The notes: generated by a model not told the origin, from the sequence alone. Counted from the first letter of the stretch, positions 12,487 to 24,929 are shown. The stretch is DNA of 64,000 nucleotides from Psettodes erumei (GCA_016785225.1 JAFBJZ010000652.1:804001-868000), one strand, 5' to 3'. Numbers and translations are program-made.

Positions 12487-12492
12487 AATAAA
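12487..12492 (+). other. Poly(A) signal AATAAA of mrpl48
   Basis: Canonical hexamer 140 bases after the mrpl48 stop codon in sense orientation. Confidence 0.75.
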
Positions 12493-12817
12493 ACCTTCTT
12501 ATTTTCTCCAAATCAAGAATATCATAATGAATGCTTCAATTTTATTTTTTGCCCATAAAAAGTTGCACATATACGTTTGGGCTGGTTGGTAATTACCACC
12601 CTGTGCTTTGATTGCACTGCAGTTTGTGTGATTTAACACAAGGTAAAAACAAAAAGTAGAAACATAAAAAACAGCATTTAACACTGAGGTGGATGAAATG
12701 TGGGAACACAATATATTTAAGACACATTGGTGCACCGCCTCTATTAAAAACTTAGATTATAAAGCCTATAATAATACCAATCTCTGCCTCCCCCACCTGT
12801 TAAACCCAAAATTGAGG

Positions 12818-13066
12818 CTAACATATGACTGTAATGTGCAGCAGGGGTCCTGCAGGCATGTAATCCAGACATAACCTCCTCCAGCGATTAACGTCTGCTT
12901 CTAAAAGGGACACTCTAATTTCTAGAAGCCTAACACTAAGTTTTTTTTTTCTCCTTTCTGTCTGAATGAAATAATGCTTAGACTTAATCTCTCTCCATGT
13001 GTCAGAAACACTCAGGAGCAAGGGTTTGGCGACAACAACAAGCATGAAATCTGCAGTCTCATCCAT
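12818..13066 (-). CDS. Doubtful small two-exon gene, 82-residue open frame
   Basis: Not recognised. A minus-strand open frame of 82 codons begins with AGCATGG, a good initiation context. It sits 15 bases into a possible exon whose acceptor is TTTTAGCAG (ending 13082). Upstream, CAAG|GTAAGA at 13218/13217 is a near-perfect donor, so a noncoding first exon (about 13290-13218) and a 135-base intron can be drawn, starting from the CpG/CCAAT promoter-like block to the right. A minus-strand AATAAA near 12540 would end it. The encoded sequence is basic in its middle and resembles no family I know. It may equally be a noncoding transcript or chance. Confidence 0.15.
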   Translation of the reverse strand: MDETADFMLVVVAKPLLLSVSDTWREIKSKHYFIQTERRKKKLSVRLLEIRVSLLEADVNRWRRLCLDYMPAGPLLHITVIC

Positions 13067-13239
13067 GCTATATGCAACACTCTGCTAAAACCCCGATTTT
13101 ACAAACGCGACGTCGTCTGACAATTAAATTAAAGACAGCGGCTTTTTTTCCGGCTATATTAACATGTAAAATGACAACACAGAGAGAACGTTAGAAGTCA
13201 CAAAACATCCTTCTTACCTTGTCTTTCGAACAAACACCT

Positions 13240-13640
13240 GTTCCGCCCCTCAGTGAACGCAGGTGTGCCTCTTCCGGGCGTGGCAGTACGTGGGGGGAAC
13301 CCCCTTCAAAAGAAATTTGCAAACACTTTCCCAAAAAGTTCGCTAAAGAGTCTGAGAAGTCTGTAACTATAGCAACAAATGAGCCGGATTAGCAAGATTT
13401 AGCAACCCCAATTTGCGTAATACAGAATTGTCCGCGCCAACTACGTTTGAAAGCAACGACGGAATGGGGAATCTTCCACAACCGGCCTGTCGACCAATGG
13501 TGTAACTTGAGTAAGTCACGTGGCATTCGGCTAACCAATGGTGTTAGCCGGTCACTCACTGCGCCCAGCTCAAAACAAAACTTCACACGGTGTCACTTTT
13601 TGATGACGCTGCAAGAAAGGCGACAGTAGAAGAAGTGACC
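13240..13640. promoter_or_regulatory. Promoter-like block with two CCAAT boxes and an E-box
   Basis: An island unlike the AT-rich surroundings. It carries ACCAATGGTGT twice (about 13494-13504 and 13536-13546), with GTCACGTG between them, and GGGGCGGAAC/CTTCCGGGCG-type words at 13240-13280. A strong minus-strand splice donor lies at its left edge (13218/13217) and a plausible plus-strand donor (CA|GTGAGTG, about 13641) at its right edge. This suggests a bidirectional promoter, but no convincing coding gene starts here in either direction. Confidence 0.4.
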
Positions 13641-16600
13641 AGTGAGTGTGAAAGAAAGCAACTCCAGCCTACACAGTATAGGTTAGCAAATATATTTTAA
13701 TATATAATATTTATATTCATTTTAGCACAATGACAAAATGGCATAATTTCAGTTCAGTCTCATTTAAATCATGACAAAAAGCCACACCTTTATACTTCTT
13801 TTAATAACACCTCATATCGCATTTCGTTGCAGTCATTGCAAAATAAATCCTGAAGTACTTCTTGCCCCATGAGAGGAAAACCTCAGCAAAAGTTTCTAAC
13901 AGCATTGAGCCCATGATATCCAACAGGGTTATGTTGTGAGCTGTACGTGAAAATGTAATAATGGACGCGATGACACTCCGGCACACTGTATTGTTAAGAG
14001 CAGCGTCACAGCCTCAAAAAACCCAGTCAGTTTCCTTGTCGCTAGGACAGGCCTGGATAGCTTCATGTCTCAAACCCAAATTCAGCTGTGTTCACATTAT
14101 TCAGCAGGCTTTAACCAAAATGATCAGACTGATGAAAAGAACTAAAGTCTGGACAGACACGATAGAGGAAACGGTTGGTGCCGATGGATTAAACTGTGCA
14201 GCTTTACTTAAATTAAAATGTTGAAAGCTGTATTTGTTCACATTTGCATGTCAAGTTAGCAGCGGGAAATGAAGAACTTCAAATCAATTACCACAAATGC
14301 ATTTCTGCTACTCAGAAGTTAGTGTTTCAAAATCACAGATATGGCCACCCTTAATAATATTGAGATAATCTGTATAATACTAACACTCAATTAGACACAA
14401 TTGTCCTGACACTTGTGCAAAAGCCTCCTAACCTGCAAATCCTTTTGGGCCAAATCAAATTGAGATAAGACAGGAATGTCTTTCAGTATCTTGTTAAACG
14501 TTCAAACTCAGGGACAGATCACACCACTCCCATTTGAAAATCAGATTAGCATTGAAAACCCACTTCAAAACAGCCTCTACTGTTCACTACTGCACCCCCC
14601 CCCACACACACACACACACACACAAGCCATCGTCAATGTGACCATCTGAAATAAAGATTGTTCACAACAAACATCATGAGAACTTGCTTAATGTCAAACA
14701 CGTCATGATTTCAAGTCCACACACCCCAGCAGTTTGCAATGAAGTTGGCACTCTCACCTACGATACATACACTTGCTTTTTCTGTGCATGAAATGTAAAC
14801 TTTATTTGCCAAAATGAAAAGGAAAAACCTTTTGTTTTGTTTTGTATTTTGCTGTGTAGCTCCAGATAAATGTAAGTGGGTGTGGTTAAAGAAAGACTGC
14901 TGAAAATATTCAGGTACGTCCAGCTTAGTATAACTCTGTCTCTTCCTTTGATGGTTAAAAGCTACACAAATTACTCTGTTATGACCGACCACACATTCAG
15001 CATTCCCGGCATCGACGCACCTCAATTCATTTCATCATTGTACAGCATTCTTGTGCAAGACCTGCCACATTCAAAATGATGCTAGCCACCTGCAGACGTG
15101 TGGCACCGTGTACACGCATCGTCCACCGGTGATGTTTCCCAAAGCACAGACCTCCATCTTTCGCTCTGCTCACAGTCTACCTTTTTAAAAAAATCTTTAA
15201 GAGCTACAACTCCTCAAAACTATTCTTCTCTATTTACACTATTCTTCCCAGCACTGATACCTCTTCACTCCGTCACTTAACCTATGCCCCATTACACCAT
15301 TCAATAACACCTAAAAATAAAGAAAATGGCAAATAAAACTATGGAGCCATGAGTGTTCAATATTAAATGGATGAACAATGGGTTAAATCATCAAAAAGAC
15401 ACGGTGTAAAATTTTTATTTCAAAATGTCAGCCAGTCCACAGGCCCTTAGCCTTAGCATTAGCCAGTTATTCTGATTCAACTGCGTCCAAGCTGCTGCTG
15501 TAAATGAACCAACCTCTCTTTTAATTTAGCTTGCTAACTACTGAGGCCGAGTAGTGTGTGAGTATCAGCTTACTCCTTCCAGTTTTTAATAATGAACACT
15601 TTGGGGCCCCATACAAAAGAAGAGCAACTGCCTACTGTTCAGGTAAAGGTTGTCAGTTGCCTGATTTTTACACCGACTTTCTTGTCTTGTTTCCAGGGGG
15701 AAGGATGAAAATACTTTTCATGAAAGCGCTGCTAAAAAATATGGCAACAAAAGTAGTGAGATGAAACTCAAACACATTTGTTTCAATTGTTCTCATGAGA
15801 CTGAAATCAGGGTTCAACATCTGATGAATGTCTACAGACACCGAGCCAAATTTGATAAGACTCTATCACCTAAAGCTTAAATTTCTTTCTCTTGGTGCAA
15901 AGTCCAAGTGACAACATGTCTCATACAAACAAAATGGCAAATTATGATTCTGTGACCACTTTTATCTTTTGTCATGATTTGGAAACTCGCTGAATAAAAT
16001 CGTTTTACAAGCAGTGACCACGACACATCTGATCAAATACAACACAATAAAACATATGTTACATATCAGTAAATACAATGAAATGAATATCACTTTTGTT
16101 GTTGTAAAATAATCACCCAAAGCTGAAACATCAAAACATAAATGAAGAGAATAACATGAATTATAAAAGTGTTGATGCATGGTCTGCTTAACATTAGATG
16201 AGCATAATGTTTTAATCCTCTTGATTTGTTTCCAGTTAGTAAAACAAAACCAGGATACGTAAAAACAACAATATATAGGCATTAAATAAATTAATCAATT
16301 TCAAAACAAACACAGTGATATATATTCAAAATACATATTTACAACCTAATAAAATGAAAAAAAAAACACAGTCTTATCCTTAAGGGAGAATGATGCTCTT
16401 GTTTAAATGACTTTTAATTGACTGTTAGCATCACATGCTCAACACCTTCACACAATATCGGCTTCTTCATTTCTACTTCATCTCTACCCATGTGTTGGTT
16501 ATAATCAGGTATTCACCATGAATACACATATATATTTTAGTAGGTTTTATAACTTTGCAGCATTTACTAAGTTGATATGTACTCAGTACATGGAAATCCA

Positions 16601-19524
16601 AATTCTGACATCATTTGTGACTGATATGTTGGTATATTATGTGCCGACGGCTACAGAGCAAAACGTTTAGGAATGCCATACATATAATCTGCCTGGTGAT
16701 GAAGTTGGGGGGGGGGCTGTGCCACATGGTGACATTAACAGGTGTTGATATGGGGGGGTAAAAAAAACATAAGGGCATGCAGCACAGCCATATTTTGATG
16801 TTGACAGAGTTTTTAAACACTCAGTGAATAACCTGAATGAAACAGATTTACTTCATCCAGGAGCATCTCAAGCATCAGGCAGTTGGAATTATTGTTTCTC
16901 TTTTGATGTTTGCGATTATTGAACGGACAAACCTACTTTTAAAAATACCGACAAACTACCACACAGTTGCTAATGTGAGTCCATTGCCTACTGAAATTCT
17001 GAGAGAGGAAAAAAAGAAAAGAAATAAAAAATCACTTGGTCACATACATCTAAATTCACAAGTTGCTATTCAAAAAGCACTTCAAATAAAAAGAAGAGAA
17101 ACACAAAATACAAATGGCCAAAATCCTCCCTTGCTCATATTTTTGTGCAATAATGGAAACATGCTAAATTCTGGAAAGAAAAATCTGCCTTCGGGTTTGT
17201 AGAATTACCAAAAGCACTTCAGTGGAACTGGTGAGTGTCAATCCAACATTTATGGCCAGCGAGCAAATCCATTTAAAACAGTGGGAAAGACCATTACCCA
17301 CAGGTCATAGCAGTAAGCACAACTGCCTCCCTTTGCCTGACAGATTAGCCTCAGATTAGCTCTGTGATTGATGCAGTGCCAGTCCCACTTTGTGTTCGAT
17401 AGGCTCAAGGTATAAGGAGGGCAGCTACCGCTTCACTTGGGGTCCGGCCTGGCGAGGGATCGTCCGTTTGCTGAAGGGGAAAATCCACCTAGAAATACTC
17501 TGTCACGTCATCGTCGATCAATCGAGATGATCAGTGCAGATTTTATGTTGGATTCTCTACAGTTTTCGATATGACAGAGTTGGATAGACGCTCTGTGAAC
17601 CTGCCCTCCAGGCACAGCGGTGCTGTGAAATATTTATGATTCATCCTCAGACAACCATGAATGTGTGTGTGCCAAATTACAAGACAATCAATCCCACAGT
17701 TGCTCGAATATTTCAGTGCGGACCCAAAGTGGTGATTGCCCAACGCTGCAACTCACAATACTCTAATCTCCCAGTGTGAAAGTACTTAAGGGTGGACGAG
17801 TCCATTAACAATACCAAACTATTTATCCTCGCTAGACATGGTCAGGCATTAAAGGACGACTGAATGTTTTAGTTACATTAAGACTTTGCTTGCAAAAGAG
17901 TAAAATATGAGTTGTACAGTATAGTTGGTCTTACAAGCCCCCCAATTGGGTTACAAGCATTTATCTAATTTCCTGAAACTGCACACTGTCACTTCCTCCT
18001 CTGGAAGTTCCACTCCACCTCCAGCGAGGGTATCTCAAGATCTCGACGACTCGTCGCAACTAAAGAGCTCAGTTCTTTAGATTTAAGTGATTTTGTGGAT
18101 GTGTTGCAGTGCAGAGTTTTCCCTACAGACGTAAATGCATAGGATACATATCAGTCCAACACTACAGTATATACAGCAGGCAATGCAAAAGAAAAGGAAA
18201 ACGTCTCATTTGGTTGGCACTGGGGTCGGAGTGGAGCGTGGGAAAGGAAGGAGGGGTTAGCTCCTTTTCTTTTATGTTGTTGGTTCTTTTTTTAATCCTA
18301 CAAATTTTTAGGAGAACAAAAATGTGTGTGTGTGTGTGTTGGGGGGGGGTTAGATTCACAGAAACACTGTACACAGACACTGAAGTCCTTAGCAAATATT
18401 AAGAATAAAAGGAAGCAACGCTCTCTTTAAAAGCGAGAGCCGTCTTGATTAACGTGACGAGCGAGTGCCGGCGTGCGTCTCCGCCTCGCGTACGAATCTC
18501 TCACAGTCGTGAAAAATTTTTCGGGGTAAACACAAAGTCTGCTAAGGCTTCATCGCGGGGAAATAAAGAGACACAGTGTTCAAAAGAGCAGTTATTATAG
18601 TTTAGTTTCAACAGTCTTGCTAGCTATAGCGTTGGTGCATGGCAGAATTTGGCATAGTGAGACGTCGTGTGCGTTAAAGATCCTCGTCACGATCTACATT
18701 ATGTACAGCTTTTTTCAAGGATTGATGATATATCATCACTCTTATTCGGTTTCCCCCTTCTTTCACTTTGATCTGCACTTTTTTTTTTTGTAAATTTGAT
18801 TTCCTAAGTTTGTCTTTCAGTCAAAGAGAAATCACACACACACACACACCGGTCAGTTATTTCCTGTGCAACAAATGAAATGGCAACAAACGGGTGTCAA
18901 CACGTTCACACTGTGAATATAATATCCTTTACACTGTCAAAATAGTCTTTCATATTCTCTAATGTAGTTCAATACGTAAACCTCCGTGCTCGCTCGGTGT
19001 CAGAGAGACTCTGTACAGTTTCAGATTAGATGGAGTTGGTGTGTCCCTCATGGGCTGTACGCTGCAGGTCAATATATTATTTCTGCTTTGTCTTCTTGTA
19101 ATATATTATTTGTACATTTACACCTCGAACCAGCTCGTACACTTTCACTCTAACTGGTCTCCTTCATGTAAAGTAAAACCTGTGGACAGGGAGCGTCCAC
19201 AGTGCAGAAATAACTGCAATGACTTTTCCATCTATATATTTTCTGTAAATAACTCTCGCTATGATTATAAACTAAAGGCAAATATTGGCTTTTCCTATGA
19301 AAATCATTTTTAAATATCTTCCTCTAAAATATTAGACTTTTTTTTAATTTTGCTCTTTAATCATGATATTAGTGTCTTGCTTAAGAGTAAAGGGAATGCA
19401 TAAATAACCTCGAGCTCAGGAGTATTGACTGTCTGGTCCATTAAGTTTTACATAAATATTTCTTTCAAATACAGCGACCTCACTGCGACATGATAACGCT
19501 AATATCTTATGAACTTTATGGGCA

Positions 19525-19770
19525 TTAAAAAAGCGTTAGACGTTTGCTTTCTGAGATTAGAAGATCGACACCACTCCGTGCAGTTAGCTTAGCATACTGT
19601 AAAGACTGGAAACGGGGCTGCGGCTTGTCTGGCTCTGTCAAAAGCTGCAAAATAAAAATAAAAAATTAAAAAAAAAATCTGCCCACCAGCTCCTCTAAAG
19701 CTCATTCATCATCTCACTTATTCAATCTGTACAACAACAAGAAAAGAGTTTCCGTTTTCTCCTTTTTTTC
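19525..19770 (+). repeat. Diverged copy of a teleost interspersed repeat (GTTAGCTTAGC family)
   Basis: In order: GAGATTAGAAGATCGACACCAC, AGTTAGCTTAGCAT, GTAAAGACTGGAAAC, TGTCTGGCTCTGTCAAAAG, CACCAGCTCCTCTAAAGCTCA and AATCTGTACAACAACAAG. This order and wording match an interspersed sequence I recall from many percomorph genomes. Ends are approximate. Related copies lie at 60470-60665 (minus), about 33405-33470 (fragment) and possibly 52772-53089. Confidence 0.7.
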
Positions 19771-19771
19771 C

Positions 19772-19807
19772 AGCATTGGGTTAGCTAAGCTAAGCTAACC
19801 CAATGCT
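19772..19807. repeat. Perfect inverted repeat, 15-bp arms, 6-nt loop
   Basis: Left arm 19772-19786 (AGCATTGGGTTAGCT) and right arm 19793-19807 are exact reverse complements around the spacer AAGCTA. It would form a stable hairpin in RNA or single-stranded DNA. It directly follows the interspersed repeat copy and shares its TTAGCT words, so it may have arisen from it. Confidence 0.9.
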
Positions 19808-20351
19808 AACGGCTAGCAAAATGGCCAACTGTTCGTTTGTTGTTACAAACCAGCGAAAACAAGCTCTGCAGCTTAGAATTGAACCGCAGTCACACGCATA
19901 AGATCGAGAATCAGTTAAGTTTGACCAAGTATCAGTCAGTTTTGTTTTTAAAATGATTTTTCATCGTGTAAACTATGTTTTAGTTTGATTTTATCTCCGG
20001 AGAGTCTTCTGTCATTTTCTGATTTTGCACATTAAAGGTTAAAAAAACAACAACAACAAAGCAAATAAAGCACTGCTGACTTATGTTAGTCATGGTTATG
20101 TGTCAATGTACAACGTGTACACAGCTTCATATTTTTCCTGTCGGCTTTCAGACATGCTCAGGAGGAGTAAAACTTGCCGTTTCATTTCGTTGTTGTGTTT
20201 GGAACGTGGGGTTTTATGGTTTCAGATTCAAAACGGGTGGATGTCATTTTTGCTGTAAACAGCCTTGACTGATGTGCACGCACACACACACATCACACAG
20301 CATCATGTTACACTCACTATTTGTAGACTTTGGCTCTCTCTCACACACTCA

Positions 20352-20353
<2 letters not shown>

Positions 20354-20392
<39 letters not shown>
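20354..20392. repeat. (CA)n microsatellite
   Basis: An uninterrupted CA array of about 39 bases, 280 bases past the pea15 stop codon, so probably inside its 3' UTR. Confidence 0.95.
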
Positions 20393-20394
<2 letters not shown>

Positions 20395-20511
20395 CGTCAG
20401 TCCGTCTCCAGATTTCCTCTTCTATTGCCTTTTTTTCCCTCCTCAGGAAGAGGCTGCGTCGCTACAGATCTGATTGGTTGCTTCGTAAGTGGGTACCTGT
20501 GTGGTTCTGTG

Positions 20512-20543
<32 letters not shown>

Positions 20544-20672
20544 GTGCAGAGTGTGAGGCTGGGTGAGGCGGAGCAGTGGCGGGGGTCGGTCAGAAAACGG
20601 TCGGTCGGTCGATTAGTGTGCCAGGAGTGAAGAAATCAAGGATAAAATGATCAGGGCTCGGGGGCCGCAGCC

Positions 20673-21359
20673 TCACACTTTTTTAGGGGGAGGGGCCAAC
20701 TTGATAATCTCATCTTCAGAGGGCTGGCGGATGATGTCTTGTTTTTTGTTTGTTTTTTTTTTTGAGGGGTGGGGGATTGGAAAAACAGGGCAGAGAAAAG
20801 AGAGAAAGACAGAAAACATAAGACACCGGTGCCATAAAGAAATAAAGTTGCAGCCATCAAACCCGATTAAACGTGACTGCATGTCGCCCTACACGGCGCG
20901 TTACCTTTGTATTTCTTGGCCGAGGGGATGCGCGTGAGCTTGGTGTCGATCTCGTCGTCCTCTGAGATCTTGAGCACGGTGGTGCGGTACTCGATCACCC
21001 TCGTCAGCAGGTCCGGTCTCCGCGAAATCTCGAAAATGTGCTCGATGTATGACAGATTATCTGCACAAAGAGGGTTTGTTCAGCGACCTCGAGCCGGCAC
21101 CGCATGTGGCGCAAAGACGCGCAGGCCTGACGGACATGGAAACTAGAGAGAACACGATCAAACATTTTGATTTGACGGGCATCTCACCCTGGGCCAACTT
21201 GTCGTTCTTCTCCAGGTAGCTGAACCACTCCTTGGAGGAGGTGATGTTGTTGCTCTGGTCCTCGGGGATGTCCTCCTTGCAGGCCGACTTGAGCTGCTCC
21301 AGGTCTTCGTTGGTGATGTTTTCAGACAGGTCGCTGAGCAGAGAGCTGTACTCCGCCAT
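20673..21359 (-). CDS. pea15: Astrocytic phosphoprotein PEA-15 (death effector domain protein)
   Basis: Small cytoplasmic adaptor that holds ERK1/2 in the cytoplasm and blocks FADD/caspase-8 assembly (family knowledge). Three coding exons on the minus strand, 21359-21188, 21060-20905 and 20737-20673, give exactly 130 residues, the mammalian length. It opens MAEYSSLLSDLSENIT; the death effector domain covers about residues 1-80 and includes DLEQLKSACKEDIP. Both regulatory phosphosites sit at the human positions: Ser104 in RIPSAKKYKD (PKC) and Ser116 in RQPSEDE (CaMKII/AKT). The end is LAPPPKKV. The start exon has a strong acceptor (CTCTCTCCGACCAG|ACC) three bases before ATGGCG, so the gene has a separate noncoding first exon, as in mammals. 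The last exon has an odd acceptor: an A-rich run lies between the pyrimidine tract and the AG. Confidence 0.96.
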
Positions 21360-21504
21360 GGTCTGGTCGGAGAGAGGAGGGAAGGGGAAACGGCTTCGAT
21401 GAAAGGGATGAAGAGCAAAGAGGACGGCAAGAGGGAGGCGACAGAAATGGCGGTTGAAAATATCCTAATGTTGGTAAATTCTTCAAGGTGCATTCTGGGT
21501 TAAT

Positions 21505-21543
<39 letters not shown>

Positions 21544-22041
21544 TCCTGCTGCTGCAAATGCTCACTAGTGCACCAAATGTGTGTTAATCCACGGCTGAAA
21601 ATAGTCCCCAACAAATGCTCTATTTATTCCTGTTTGTGTAACATTTGCCAAAAAAGAGAGACTGGGATTAAGAGAAACATTGGACTTCCTCTGTTTGTGT
21701 CATTCAGGACATGTCGATGATTAAAACATACTGGGATTCAACCTGCAGCATCACACGCCATTAAAAAAACAGTGTTTTGATTGTACTTGTTTCTTACCTA
21801 CCTAAATTCTTCATGTGATCTACATAGATCTATCGTATCTCTCTCCATCGTTTGAGTAACTGGTGTGCAGAGTTTTGTTTTTTGTTTTTGCCAAAGTCTC
21901 TGTTTGACTTCGACGTGTTGAAAGAGGCGGTTCAGGGTTTGGTTTTTTCACAGTTTGCCCTGAGATGGAAACAGCGGTGGGAGGATTCAGTGTTTCGACA
22001 CGCTGCGGTCACTGTGGAATGAGCGTCGTCAAGATCGCGGG

Positions 22042-22074
<33 letters not shown>

Positions 22075-23151
22075 GTTGTTCACGAGCAGGTAGCCAGCAA
22101 AGACAAAAAGAGACGCAGTGAAAGAGAGACAGCGTCTTGTTTACAGACTGCAGCTCACTGAGGTCAAGCTATCCATCTGCATCTTCTTATCCGGAGGCCG
22201 ATATTATGGGAAATGATGTAATTTGTGCAGCCTGATGACGGAGGTCTCAGGGAATCCAAGGACAGAAGCCGCGGGGACGTGGTGGGCTGCCAGCGACTCT
22301 GTGCCACAGAACAAAACCCAACTGGAGCCGGTGCTGCTTTCCAACACTTTCCGCCTCACAGCCAATCAAACGCCAGCTCCGCAGACTTCCACAGATCCCG
22401 TTTGTCCCGTTTCTTGGGGGGATTCTCCGGGTGATCTGTTCCCTGGCTCTCTGCGACGAGGCAGCGGTTTAGCAACGTGGGCATGATTAAGGTCACCTAA
22501 AGCGAGCAGACACCGCATCTACTGCCAAGCACCGCCGTGCATCTAAACTCACGCTGCTCCCTTTCTGTGTCAACCCCCCGGGGGCCCTGGCATCCACGCA
22601 GCCGGTGAGGTGCATCATGGGCCCTGGCACGAAGCTCCGTCTGCCTCCGATCCCCTCGGCCTCATGGCAGATAAACACGGCCGTAGAGGAAGCCCAGCAG
22701 AGCTCCGCGACGAGTGGCGTGACCTAAATAAAAGACCGGCCGTTACCTGCAGCGGCCGCCGGGGGGCGACATATCCCCGCAGAACGTCGGGACGCGGCGC
22801 CAGCGTCTCGCTGCGCAGCAGCAATAGCGTCTTAATCGTCTCTACACGGGGAAACGAGAGACGGCGATTTGCAGCCGAGCAGCAGAACTGGAGCTCGTCA
22901 CGATTTCTCCCTGATGGAGAAACTGAAAGATAGTTGGCTGTTTAAATTTGGCCTCCGTGCTGCACAGACAAACACTCACAGTGTTGAGGTCAGCAGCTGA
23001 TGTACGGAGCAGACACCACAGCTAATGGGCTGATTTAAGGTCAGATTTGTTTGTCTGTTCTCTAATGGCTAATGGTGGCATTTGGTTCGGTTTTGTCTGA
23101 GCCACAATCGCAGCCTCGGGGCGGGAGCACCATGATGACGGAGCGCTTTTG

Positions 23152-23152
<1 letters not shown>

Positions 23153-23189
<37 letters not shown>
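23153..23189. repeat. (TG)n microsatellite
   Basis: A pure TG array of 37 bases, the first of three long TG arrays within 400 bases. Confidence 0.95.
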
Positions 23190-23194
<5 letters not shown>

Positions 23195-23304
23195 CAGTCT
23201 TAAATGTCACATTCATCTCCTCACAAACCAGAGCGACTTGCTCCGTCAACACAAAGCGCTGCGTGGGAGAGAGCAGGGATATTCACCTTAACTCCAGTGA
23301 ATAC

Positions 23305-23306
<2 letters not shown>

Positions 23307-23358
<52 letters not shown>
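23307..23358. repeat. (TG)n microsatellite
   Basis: A pure TG array of 52 bases. Confidence 0.95.
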
Positions 23359-23361
<3 letters not shown>

Positions 23362-23486
23362 CTCCTGTCTCCAAGTGCAAGTTGTGTGAACATTTGTACG
23401 TATTTGCGTGCGCTCCACCGAATGTGTGTGCGTTAACTCACGAGCTGCTGAATTGTGTCTGGTGGAGGGAGGCTGACTGAAAGAAT

Positions 23487-23488
<2 letters not shown>

Positions 23489-23539
<51 letters not shown>
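23489..23539. repeat. (GT)n microsatellite
   Basis: A pure GT array of 51 bases. Confidence 0.95.
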
Positions 23540-23544
<5 letters not shown>

Positions 23545-23930
23545 CGGTCTCTGGACCTCCTCTCTCGACCCAGGTCGCCCTGCCTGCTCTCTGTTTTGCA
23601 CCACAATGGACTGGCGCTGCTTTTGTGTACTTTTAGAGGAGAAGGGGGTAGAAAAAAAACAACCCAACAATGGATGGAGTGGCTACATTTAGTGTTCCTC
23701 TCCCGGCGCCTCCCTCGCGTCGCTCCCCGTCACGTTTAACTCTTTCTCACCCGTCACATAATCTGTTGCTTCCAGGTGTAAGAGGAATAAACGGGCCGGT
23801 CCAGTCGAGCCACGTGCGCTGCAGCGACAGTGTGCAGGCATCAGCGTCCAGTTACACAAGCTCAAAAACTGAGAGATGTATCGGAGTTTATCTGGAAGAT
23901 TGTGTTCACGCTCTGAGCAGAAAGAGTCTG

Positions 23931-23994
23931 CACCCCCCCCCTGCTGAACCCCCCCCCCCGCTGAAGACCCCCCCCCACCCTGCTGACCCCCCCC
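23931..23994. repeat. C-run cluster with a degenerate CTGCTGA-C(n) unit
   Basis: Four runs of eight to eleven C, separated by CTGCTGA, GCTGAAGA and ACCCTGCTGA. It reads as a short degenerate tandem repeat. The minus strand has the pattern of a G-quadruplex (four G runs with short loops). Confidence 0.85.
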
Positions 23995-24110
23995 GGTCTC
24001 TCTGGGACGAGCCTGACACTGCTTCCATACATAGAGCCCCACTGTGCTTCACATTCTCATGAACACAAACATGCTTTTGTCTGCTCGCTCCTCTGTCTCT
24101 GCTGCCTGCC

Positions 24111-24143
<33 letters not shown>

Positions 24144-24314
24144 GAGTGCGTGTGAGTGTGTGTGTGTGTCTTTAATGTGAGACAGACAGACAGACAGACA
24201 GAGACAAAGAGCTGTCACCAAAATTATAATTACAAAAGTATTATCCAAAAGGAAAAAAAAAAAAACAAAACAGGGTTTCTGGGATGAGAACAAAGCAGAA
24301 AATGAACAAAACAA

Positions 24315-24350
<36 letters not shown>

Positions 24351-24708
24351 GTGTTTCTGTATGGGCGTTCTTTCCAACTATCTACATGTTGTATATAAAA
24401 GGTGTAACTTTGACGCTGCATCATGTCAGTGGTTTAACCTGATGCTAATTTGAGCTACGCTCAGTGTTTTTCCAACACGGGTCGTCCCCTCTTCACGCCG
24501 TGACTGAACCGTCAACCACCACCAGCACCACCAGCACCACCAGCACCACCAAAGTGTGCTTCACATTGTGTAGTCAGCCCCCCCCCTTTATATTTCATTT
24601 TTCCTCCTTCTCTCCCTTTCTCACATTTTTTGCTCGACTCAAAACGCACAAACGACGAAAACTTCACGGAGGCGACATCAGTTCACGGCGTTATTATTCG
24701 TTAAACGA

Positions 24709-24745
<37 letters not shown>

Positions 24746-24886
24746 GTACATACATGCACGTCCACCAGAACTCCATTCACCCTTCACACCAATGACGTTG
24801 CCATGGAAACCAGGCCTGGCTTTGCCTTTTAGGCCTGGAGACGGTTACCTAGCGACAGGGCAGAAAGCACCAACCCCTCCTCACCT

Positions 24887-24929
<43 letters not shown>

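Larger units (their letters stand above)
13645..20672. other. 7-kb AT-rich stretch 3' of pea15, no coding seen
   Basis: No frame here looks like protein on either strand. Position and composition allow a long pea15 3' UTR: minus-strand AATAAA hexamers lie at 15419-15414 and 14806-14801. There are also small (CA)n arrays (14600, 18835) and a diverged interspersed repeat at about 19525-19770. I cannot fix the real 3' end of pea15. Confidence 0.5.
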
